Assembly: GCF_031432425.1 (NCBI RefSeq)
Contig: NZ_JAVKPH010000035.1
Coordinates: forward strand, 1 to 31,270
Source of the DNA: Ruixingdingia sedimenti
GTDB taxonomy: Bacteria; Pseudomonadota; Alphaproteobacteria; Rhodobacterales; Rhodobacteraceae
DNA: 31,270 nucleotides
Direction of reading: 5' to 3'
A program made the translations under genes and the position numbers. Below, piece after piece: positions 8,044-13,639 of this stretch. Within the stretch, counting starts at the first letter, position 1. Every line of letters begins with the position of its first letter. A model generated the notes under the pieces. That model did no database searches, had not been told where the DNA came from, and saw only the letters and a list, made by a program, of their open reading frames with translations.

Positions 8044-8115
8044 ATGATGGAAATGGATATAGATCAGGCATACAGGCTGTCCGTCGCCCCGATGATGGAT
8101 AAGGTGGATTGTTGA
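8044..8115 (+). pseudogene. dusA: Truncated 5' end of dusA (tRNA-dihydrouridine synthase A)
   Basis: The 23-codon frame reads MMEMDIDQAYRLSVAPMMDK, then VDC and a stop. RLSVAPMMD is the hallmark opening of DusA, an FMN enzyme that reduces uridines in tRNA D-loops. In intact DusA it continues with WTDxHCRY. Here the match breaks exactly after MMD: WT becomes KV, then D and C agree again, then TGA. Three in-frame ATGs (8044, 8047, 8053) could start it. The remaining about 300 codons are absent from the window. dusA is a known integration site for prophages and integrative elements that enter near its 5' end, so this is read as the left attachment junction of the element that follows. Confidence 0.75.
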
Positions 8116-8134
8116 TGTAAATCAAATGCTTGAT
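8112..8134. promoter_or_regulatory. Perfect FNR/FnrL-type box plus a third half-site
   Basis: TTGATGTAAATCAA at 8112-8125 matches the FNR consensus TTGAT-N4-ATCAA at all ten defined positions. A further TTGAT follows at 8130-8134, so the ATCAA is also half of ATCAA-ATGC-TTGAT. The site overlaps the stop of the dusA remnant. A rightward promoter with the box near -42 would have its -10 around TATTTG (8150-8155). No rightward gene follows. A 40-codon frame from ATG 8134 to a TGA near 8256 is not recognisable, and hipA lies on the opposite strand. Confidence 0.55.
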
Positions 8135-8291
8135 GGGTCATATGTGCAGTATTTGCACACGAGTTTTCGTGCTTTGTTTCCTTCTCATTCGCGCGATACG
8201 TCGCGATTCAGCCGCCGTAGCCGCGATCTTCATGCAACCCGCGCAGGCTGAATGAATTTCGTCTGAATGGAGTGTCCGTCCCGCCATTAGG

Positions 8292-8316
8292 TTGGACCGA
8301 TTGTCACTGCCGATAT
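8292..8316 (+). other. Second short dusA-like fragment (candidate attachment core)
   Basis: The bases TTGGACCGATTGTCACTG and the next codons read W-T-D-C-H-C-R-Y, the DusA residues that should directly follow MMD. They lie about 180 bp right of the truncated 5' end. The similarity stops at about 8316, after which the frame reads GLPIHDHQ, unlike DusA. This looks like a copy of the integration core left by an earlier or tandem integration, not a coding exon. The 8116-8379 interval is otherwise AT-richer than its surroundings and holds no recognisable gene. Confidence 0.55.
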
Positions 8317-8379
8317 GGCTTGCCGATCCATGATCACCAACTGGGGCTTGTCTGGAAATTCCCGACTTCGGTCGCCCGG

Positions 8380-9621
8380 TCACCCGACCAGAATGGCCGT
8401 CATCGTCCGGACATGGGCGTCGATGCGCTCCAGGACCGCGCCGGGTACGACGGCGCGTTCGGGCAGATCCCACCAATGCGCGTCGACCGCCTGAACGGTT
8501 TCGGCAACCGCCTTCAAAACGGCGGGTTCGGGGAGCTTGGCGCGGTTAGCGAAAGTCTTCCAGCGCGCCGAGGTCAGTGTTTTGAAGGCGCGCTCGCCGC
8601 CGAGCGATAGGGCTAGGTCGTCCGCAGGAAGATAAGGGATGGTCGAGAGCAGGTCGTAGACGGGCGCGAGGGCAGGGGCGTTGCCGTCCCCGGGGTAGAT
8701 CAGCGACCAGTTTTTCAGGTGCATGTCGCCGTTGCCCATGATCACCGAGAGCGCAAGACGCCGGACGAACTCCAGCGCCGCCAACGGAGAAATGGCGATG
8801 CTGAGCGCTGATGCGATGTCGTGATAGGCTGCACCTTCGTATTTGCGCGCGGGAGGAATGCCGAACACCTGGGCGAAATCCTCGATATGGATGCGCTGGC
8901 CGCCCGGCCCGCGATCGAAGCGGCGCAGCAGCAGGACCCGCCCCTCGGTCATGGTCTCGAATTCCGCCGGGATGCCGTCGAACTGGTCGCGGGTGACAAG
9001 CTCGCGCTCGGGCACCTCCATGCCGATCGCTTCGGCCAGTGCGAGGTTGGCAAATTCGTTCTCCGACACCGCCGGAAACGCCGTGGAGGGGAACTTGGCG
9101 ATATATTGTCCGTCGCCGTCGCCGAGCGGCACGGTCAGCCCGCCGCCCTTGCCGGTATTCTTCATCACCGAGAGCTTCATCTGGACGCCGGCCAGAGAGA
9201 AACGAGCTTTCGGCGCCGTCTGCGTGGGCTTCGCCGGGGCCAGGACAGGGCCGTCGCCCGGAAGGGCGCGCACCGCGCCGGGCAGATCGGCCCCGAGCGC
9301 TGCGAGCAGGTCGAAGTCATTGCCGGGACGGACGCGCCCGGCGTGATGCTTCTCCATCGCGTCGCGCAGCTTGTCCTCGGGAAGCAGGTTGGCGAAGAAG
9401 GCCGGCAGGGCACCTGCGATCGGCCGTGGATCCTTGCGCAGCCCGCCATTCGCCGCCCGGAAGGAGAGACTGAGGATGGGGTATCCACCTGTCGCACGAT
9501 AGGCAGCATCGAAGCTGAAAGCGTTGAAATCGCCCGGGGTTCGGACGATGGTGCCGATCTTGTACTGGTTCAGGAAAATGTCGAGAGCCTGAACGTTGGC
9601 GGCAGTGCGTTCAGCGCTCAT
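8380..9621 (-). CDS. hipA: HipA-family serine/threonine kinase toxin
   Basis: The 413-residue protein is the kinase half of a HipBA toxin-antitoxin module. HipA kinases phosphorylate aminoacyl-tRNA synthetases and cause growth arrest. The N-terminal HipA domain (about 10-120) precedes FSLAGVQMKLSV (141-152), the ATP lysine in YIAKFPS (Lys176), the catalytic motif MGNGDMHLKN (295-304, Asp299 as base) and the metal-binding VYDLL (Asp323). All catalytic residues are intact, so the toxin should be active. The frame is open further upstream, but ATG 9621 is chosen because it overlaps the hipB stop by 11 bases, giving translational coupling in the usual hipB-hipA order. It is the first gene inside the dusA junction and probably stabilises the element. 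Confidence 0.92.
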   Translation of the reverse strand: MSAERTAANVQALDIFLNQYKIGTIVRTPGDFNAFSFDAAYRATGGYPILSLSFRAANGGLRKDPRPIAGALPAFFANLLPEDKLRDAMEKHHAGRVRPGNDFDLLAALGADLPGAVRALPGDGPVLAPAKPTQTAPKARFSLAGVQMKLSVMKNTGKGGGLTVPLGDGDGQYIAKFPSTAFPAVSENEFANLALAEAIGMEVPERELVTRDQFDGIPAEFETMTEGRVLLLRRFDRGPGGQRIHIEDFAQVFGIPPARKYEGAAYHDIASALSIAISPLAALEFVRRLALSVIMGNGDMHLKNWSLIYPGDGNAPALAPVYDLLSTIPYLPADDLALSLGGERAFKTLTSARWKTFANRAKLPEPAVLKAVAETVQAVDAHWWDLPERAVVPGAVLERIDAHVRTMTAILVG

Positions 9622-9916
9622 CGGCAGGCTCCGGCTGGGGGGCGAAGGCCGGAGCATCCTCCCCGGCCTCGGGGCTGAGCAAGGTGTTGACTGCTGGCAC
9701 CAGGAATTGCGGGATCAACATCATCTCGAGCCCGAGCGCGCGCGCAACATTCATCAGAGTAGTGGCGCGCGCGGCGGCAGCGCCCGTCTCGATGTCGCGG
9801 TAGCGCGGGCGGGAAATGCCAGCCAACTCGGCGACCTGTTCCTGGGTCAACCCGGCGGCCAGCCGCGCCCGGCGAAGCTGTGCGCCGATCGTGTGAAGAG
9901 AGGTTGTTTCGGGCAC
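9611..9916 (-). CDS. hipB: HipB-like XRE-family antitoxin/repressor
   Basis: This 101-residue protein has a helix-turn-helix of the XRE/Cro type: IGAQLRRARLAAGLTQEQVAELAGISRPRYRDIETG, about residues 10-46. The tail is Pro/Ala-rich and acidic (about 75-101). HipB proteins bind operators upstream of the operon and neutralise HipA. GTG at 9916 is preferred, with AAGG eight bases upstream. TTG at 9919 is possible with the same site at shorter spacing. The gene overlaps hipA by 11 bases. The AT-rich segment upstream holds inverted repeats that could be its operators. Confidence 0.85.
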   Translation of the reverse strand: MPETTSLHTIGAQLRRARLAAGLTQEQVAELAGISRPRYRDIETGAAAARATTLMNVARALGLEMMLIPQFLVPAVNTLLSPEAGEDAPAFAPQPEPADER

Positions 9917-9962
9917 CAAGGATACCTTTGCGATTCATGTGATCGTTATTGATCTGAAAACA

Positions 9963-10028
9963 TATCATCATCCCGATAAAACAGCAAGAATATGATCTGT
10001 ACCCATATCTTCATGTTGTCTGAAGATA
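9963..10028. promoter_or_regulatory. Candidate HipB operators upstream of hipBA
   Basis: Two repeats with TATC/GATA arms lie 47-112 bases upstream of hipB. TATC-N8-GATA is at 9963-9978. A perfect 8-bp repeat, TATCTTCA-N7-TGAAGATA, is at 10006-10028. The arms recall the E. coli HipB operator (TATCC-N8-GGATA), but the spacing differs, so binding is an inference. The surrounding 9920-10040 is strongly AT-rich for this window. Confidence 0.4.
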
Positions 10029-10234
10029 CGTATAGGTAACATTGATGTGGGAGCCAAGGAACGACGGCAAGACGCGCAATCCGGTCGCACATAAGGAGCG
10101 TATCTGATGGGGGGCGGCCTTCAGACGTAGGCGACGATCTGTTTTACGATGGGATGCATCCAGGCGGGCACAGAGGCGATGCCAGAAATCTGAACAGCCG
10201 GGCGGAGTGGACATCAGGCCCTTGCCAGCGCCTT

Positions 10235-10249
10235 GAGGGCCGAGCCCTC
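10235..10249 (-). terminator. Hairpin behind the pRiA4b ORF-3 gene
   Basis: GAGGGC and GCCCTC form a perfect 6-bp stem with a 3-base loop, five bases downstream of the stop at 10255 on the minus strand. There is no U tract. The 10029-10234 stretch to its left holds no gene I can support. Confidence 0.4.
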
Positions 10250-10254
10250 TGCGC

Positions 10255-10872
10255 TCACCGACCAGAAGGCTTTGGCTTGGGCTGATGCAGGCGTCGGCTG
10301 GTGTTCTTGCGGAAGGTGTTGCGCAGATCCTTGTTGATCAGGTCGATGTCGAACCAGTCCGGATCGAAATGCCCGCCGGCCCAGCGAAGGTTGGAGCTGT
10401 GGTCCTCATGGTTCGTATCGCGGATGGTCTTGAGGAAATCGGCATAGGACCAGGGGCCGCCGACATCTTCGGGTGGCCGGGCTCGGGCCCCTTCGGTGCA
10501 TTCTGCATGGCGGGGCAGGGGATCGAGGGATAGCCACTCCTCGATCCGGATCACATGGGTCCAGTCATCGCCAAAGTCGTAGAGGTAAGTGAAGGTCAGA
10601 TCCTGGCCGGTGAAATCCGTCAGCCTGACCCCGGTGTAGTCGAAGGTCTGCGGGCCCCCGAAACCATCCTCAAGCTGATCGGGGTCGCCATAGCGCAGCC
10701 CGCCGATCCGGAACTCATGCAGATGGCTGTCGGTCCAGCTGAACGCGGCCTGCAGCACCAGATGCAGCCTGTCGAGCGTCCAGTCCGACGGCACGACAAG
10801 TCGCCGCCAGATCGGCGGGTCAATCTCCGCCAGAGAGACATGCAGGCGGACGGCATTCGCGGGCTGGTACAA
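10255..10872 (-). CDS. Plasmid pRiA4b ORF-3 family protein
   Basis: The protein has about 205 residues. The signature segments of the family are present: LHVSLAEIDPPIWRRLVVPSDWTLDRLHLVLQAAFSWTDSHLHEF, then YLYDFGDDWTHVIRIE and the closing GGPWSYADFLKTI and HFDPDWFDIDLIN. The family is common on alphaproteobacterial plasmids and its molecular role is not established. No ATG fits. The best start is TTG at 10872 with GGGGGA six bases upstream, so the ribosome binding site overlaps the last codons and stop of the H-NS-like gene (stop 10887-10889). That implies translational coupling to it. An ATG at 10941 would bury the N terminus in the neighbouring gene and adds residues with no family similarity. 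Confidence 0.85.
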   Translation of the reverse strand: MYQPANAVRLHVSLAEIDPPIWRRLVVPSDWTLDRLHLVLQAAFSWTDSHLHEFRIGGLRYGDPDQLEDGFGGPQTFDYTGVRLTDFTGQDLTFTYLYDFGDDWTHVIRIEEWLSLDPLPRHAECTEGARARPPEDVGGPWSYADFLKTIRDTNHEDHSSNLRWAGGHFDPDWFDIDLINKDLRNTFRKNTSRRLHQPKPKPSGR

Positions 10873-10886
10873 GGCAGGTCCCCCGG

Positions 10887-11204
10887 TCAGATCGCAAAAT
10901 CCTCGAGCGATTTTCCCGAAGCCAGCGCCTCGGCGATCCATGCCGGTTTGCGCCCACGGCCGGACCAGGTGATTTCGGCGTTTTCCGGATGGCGGTACTT
11001 GGGCGCAGACGCCGCGCGTTTCCGGGTGGGAGCGGCTTCCGCAAGCTCGTCGAAACTGAAACCGAGTTCGCGGGCCAAGTCGTCAACCTTGGCGCGGGCC
11101 TCGGCCTTGCGACGGGCCTCGAAACTGGCGATGGCTTTCGCCACACTCGTTTGCAACTGCTTCAGCTCGGGGAGCGACAAAGCGTTAAGATCGATATCGG
11201 TCAT
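10887..11204 (-). CDS. H-NS-family nucleoid-associated protein
   Basis: The protein has 105 residues. An N-terminal coiled-coil dimerisation region (LPELKQLQTSVAKAIASFEARRKAEARAKVDDLARELGF, about 10-50) leads to the C-terminal DNA-binding motif YRHPENAEITWSGRGRKPAW (about 70-90), the alphaproteobacterial form of the H-NS core. Such proteins silence AT-rich or foreign DNA, and elements often carry one to lower their fitness cost. ATG 11204 has GAGGACCAG directly upstream. The frame is open further upstream to 11282, but nothing there resembles the family. It is cotranscribed with the pRiA4b ORF-3 gene. The 277 bases upstream to 11481 contain no gene; GGGGAA/TTCCCC at 11405-11420 forms a small hairpin. 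Confidence 0.88.
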   Translation of the reverse strand: MTDIDLNALSLPELKQLQTSVAKAIASFEARRKAEARAKVDDLARELGFSFDELAEAAPTRKRAASAPKYRHPENAEITWSGRGRKPAWIAEALASGKSLEDFAI

Positions 11205-11481
11205 CTGGTCCTCATTTATTGCCCGTTGGCTTTGAGCCAGAGCTCGCGGGAAGGAAGGCGTCTGGCGCTGGAAAGCATGCACCGCGATTGCGTGTCAGAT
11301 AAGCGCAGATATCCTGGGGATTACAACACGTCGGGGATTGGCGGCTCGCGGTTGGTGGCTTTTGCCTTTTTATGCCTGACGCGGCAGCATGTGAGGATTG
11401 TCTGGGGGAAAGCCTTCCCCTTGGTCGGCACTGGCGTTGCCGACGCACCCCCATCAGCGGGGAGGCCCCGCAACGCCCCCT

Positions 11482-11560
11482 GAGAGTGAAAGTGCGGGCG
11501 GGTTTTCCGTGACGGGTTGAGGGCTGGAGGAGAGGCCTCTGGCGCCCGTCGCGGAGATCA
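11482..11560 (+). promoter_or_regulatory. Structured 5' leader, copy 1, ahead of the ArdC-like gene
   Basis: The outer stem is GACGGG (11511-11516) with CCCGTC (11545-11550). Inside is an 8-bp hairpin, GCTGGAGG (11523-11530) with CCTCTGGC (11536-11543, two G-U pairs), and loop AGAGG. Two bases after the outer stem comes GGAG (11553-11556), nine bases before the ATG at 11566. Upstream, GAGAG and AGTGCGGGC are shared with copy 3. The same architecture recurs at 13556 and 16864, which makes this a shared RNA element and not chance pairing. Confidence 0.65.
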
Positions 11561-11565
11561 TTCCG

Positions 11566-12528
11566 ATGGCCAGAGAGCATCGCGCGGCCCGCAAGAGCGG
11601 TCCGCGCACGAACCTTTATGACGACATCACCGACAAGATCATCGCCGAGCTGGAGGACGGCCGGCTGCCATGGGTCCAGCCCTGGGGGACGGCGGCGGCG
11701 CAGGCGCCGCTCGCCGTGCCGCGCAACGCCAGCACGGGTCGGCAGTATTCCGGGATCAATGTCCTGATCCTCTGGGGCGCCGTCATTCAGCAGGGCTATC
11801 CAACCCAGCATTGGCTGACCTTCCGCCAGGCGCTGTCGCTCGGCGGTAATGTCCGCAAGGGCGAGCGGGGCACGACCGTCGTCTATGCCGACCGCTTCAC
11901 GCCTGACGACGAGAAGCGCCGTGCTCGGGAGACCGGGGAGGACGCAAACAGCATCCCGTTTCTGAAGCGCTTTACCGTGTTCAACGCGGCGCAATGCGAG
12001 GGTCTGCCCGACGACATCGCCGTCGAGGCACCGCCACCGCCGCTCGGGCTGATCGAGCCGCGGGTCGAGGCATTGATCGCGGCGACCGGCATCGACTTCC
12101 GGATCGGTGGCAACCGCGCCTTTTATGTTCCCGCGCTCGATTATGTGCAGGTGCCACCTCCGCAGGCCTATTTCGAGCCGATCAACTGGCACCGCACCGC
12201 CCTGCACGAGATGGGGCACGCGACAGGACATGCCTCACGGTTGGGGCGGGACTTCTCGGGTGGTTTCGGCACGAAGAAATACGCCTTCGAGGAACTGATC
12301 GCCGAGATTTCGAGCGCGTTCTGCTGCGCCTCACTCGGGATCGTCCCGACGGTGCGCCACGCCGATTACGTGGGCGCGTGGCTGGAGGTGATGCGCGAGG
12401 ATTCCCGCGCGATCGTCCGCGCCGCCTCGCAGGCCAGCAAGGCGGCCGACTGGCTGCTGGCCCATCTGCCCGACGACAGCACCGATGTTGATCGGCAAAC
12501 CTCGACGGAAGGGAGGGCCGCGGCATGA
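11566..12528 (+). CDS. ArdC-like antirestriction protein (ssDNA-binding domain plus zincin metallopeptidase domain)
   Basis: The protein has 320 residues. The N-terminal ssDNA-binding domain (about 14-140) begins NLYDDITDKIIAELEDGRLPWVQPW and includes SGINVLILW and the LGGNVRKGERGTTVVYADRF strand. The C-terminal zincin-like metallopeptidase domain carries HEMGHATGH (HExxH) around residues 212-220 and a downstream ELIAEISSAF glutamate helix. ArdC of plasmid pSa protects incoming single-stranded DNA from nucleases. This protein probably does the same during transfer. Leader copy 1 precedes it, and its stop overlaps the next start in ATGA (12525-12528), so DUF2958 is coupled to it. Confidence 0.9.
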   Translation: MAREHRAARKSGPRTNLYDDITDKIIAELEDGRLPWVQPWGTAAAQAPLAVPRNASTGRQYSGINVLILWGAVIQQGYPTQHWLTFRQALSLGGNVRKGERGTTVVYADRFTPDDEKRRARETGEDANSIPFLKRFTVFNAAQCEGLPDDIAVEAPPPPLGLIEPRVEALIAATGIDFRIGGNRAFYVPALDYVQVPPPQAYFEPINWHRTALHEMGHATGHASRLGRDFSGGFGTKKYAFEELIAEISSAFCCASLGIVPTVRHADYVGAWLEVMREDSRAIVRAASQASKAADWLLAHLPDDSTDVDRQTSTEGRAAA

Positions 12529-12920
12529 TCCTCCTGACCGACACACAGCGTGACCGTTTGCTGGCGAATGGCCGCGATCGCGATCAGGATCATATTCCGG
12601 TCGTGAAGTTCTTCAATCCCTTTGGCGCCGGTGTCTGGCTTGCGACCGAGCTTGACGAGGACGGCGACATCATGTTTGGCCTGGCCGACATTGGCTACCC
12701 GGAGCTTGGCTCCTGGAGCCTCAACGAACTGCGCTCCATTCGGCTGCCCTTCGGCATGGGCATCGAGCGGGATCTGCTGTTCACGGGGGACTTCCCGATC
12801 TCGGTCTGGGCCGAGGCCGCCCGCGAAACCGGCAGCATTCGCGATGCCGAGCGGCTGCTTTATCGCTCGGGCCGCCTGCCAGGCGGGAAACATCCCGATA
12901 TGGAGCCCCCGCGTTCCTGA
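12525..12920 (+). CDS. DUF2958 domain-containing protein
   Basis: The 131-residue soluble protein covers the whole DUF2958 domain: LLTDTQRDRLLANGRDRDQD, PVVKFFNPFGAGVWLATELDEDGDIMFGLADIGYPELGSWSLNELRSI and IERDLLFTG. The family is frequent on plasmids and integrative elements beside ArdC-like genes. Its function is unknown. The small acidic form and constant company suggest an accessory role in DNA transfer or establishment, which is an inference. The start overlaps the ardC-like stop by four bases. Confidence 0.85.
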   Translation: MILLTDTQRDRLLANGRDRDQDHIPVVKFFNPFGAGVWLATELDEDGDIMFGLADIGYPELGSWSLNELRSIRLPFGMGIERDLLFTGDFPISVWAEAARETGSIRDAERLLYRSGRLPGGKHPDMEPPRS

Positions 12921-13034
12921 GGTCCACGCTCTGCAGCTTTCGCGCCGCTCACTTCGCAGGAAGAGGGCGGCGCTTCTCCTTGTGACGCGGTGAAAGTTCG
13001 GCGCCCGGCCGGCTGCCCGTCGGGGAACAGCACC

Positions 13035-13523
13035 ATGATACGAAACATGAGAACACCCGCCGTCGAACCGCAGAGACTCCGCTTCTCTGCCCAGGAGCAG
13101 GCCGTAGTCTATGAGGCCCGGCAGATCCTGCTGCGTCACCTCAACCAGAACCCTGTCCTGACGTCCTGGCAAGCAGTGCTCGACTACTGTGCTCTCACCA
13201 TCAGGGGCGATGTGGAGCGCTTCCATGTCCTCTATCTCGACCGCAGGAACCGGCTGATCTCCGACGAGTGCCTCGCCACCGGCACGGTCGATCATGTCCC
13301 GGTCTATCCCCGGGAGGTGCTGCGGCGCTGCCTGGCGCTCAATGCCTCGGCGCTGATCATCGTCCACAATCATCCGGCCGGCGATCCCGAGCCCTCAGCC
13401 GCCGACCTCGCGATGACGAAAGAAATCCGGAACGCCTGTGCGTCTCTGGGGGTAGTGCTGCACGACCACATCATCACCGGTGCTGGCCGGGAGACCAGCC
13501 TGCGTGCCCGCGGCGAGCTCTGA
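13035..13523 (+). CDS. radC: RadC family JAB-domain protein
   Basis: This 162-residue protein contains an MPN+/JAMM metalloprotease-like domain. The motif HNHPAGDPEPSAAD (111-124) provides the two histidines and the aspartate that bind zinc. Chromosomal RadC proteins are longer and have an N-terminal helix-hairpin-helix region. This short form is the one typical of mobile elements, and a DNA-repair role is not proven for the family. ATG 13035 follows GGGGAA at good spacing. GTG 12990 in the same frame would add 15 residues without support. The 114 bases before it contain GTGACG and CCCGTC elements that faintly recall the leader seen elsewhere. Confidence 0.88.
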   Translation: MIRNMRTPAVEPQRLRFSAQEQAVVYEARQILLRHLNQNPVLTSWQAVLDYCALTIRGDVERFHVLYLDRRNRLISDECLATGTVDHVPVYPREVLRRCLALNASALIIVHNHPAGDPEPSAADLAMTKEIRNACASLGVVLHDHIITGAGRETSLRARGEL

Positions 13524-13555
13524 TGGGTCTGCGCGTTCATCCCCGGCTCGGCCTA

Positions 13556-13634
13556 GAGAGGGAAAGGAGGGTGGGGGTTTCGTGACGGGCTGGTTGCCGG
13601 AGAGAGAGGCTCCCCGGCGTCCGTCATGGAGACC
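13556..13634 (+). promoter_or_regulatory. Structured 5' leader, copy 2, ahead of the ParB-like gene
   Basis: The outer stem is GACGGG (13584-13589) with TCCGTC (13620-13625). The final G-U pair replaces the G-C of the other copies, a pairing-compatible change. The inner hairpin has GCCGG (13596-13600) with CCGGC (13614-13618), then an A/C mismatch and GAG/CTC closing the loop AGAGG. GGAG (13628-13631) starts two bases after the stem, eight bases before the ATG at 13640. It begins with GAGAGGGAAAG, like the other copies. Confidence 0.65.
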
Positions 13635-13639
13635 CTGAC

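Noticed and set aside
8272..8610. Plus-strand frame containing WTDCHCRY as a working dusA restart
   Set aside because: Only eight residues match DusA and the rest is opposite hipA. It is a fragment and not a gene.
10011..10214. 67-codon minus-strand frame between hipB and the pRiA4b ORF-3 gene
   Set aside because: No ribosome binding site and no family; its C terminus lies in the AT-rich repeat region. A decayed gene is possible but cannot be supported.
12960..13034. A fifth copy of the shared leader before radC
   Set aside because: GTGACG and CCCGTC occur, but the AGAGG hairpin and the fixed distance to the ribosome binding site are missing.
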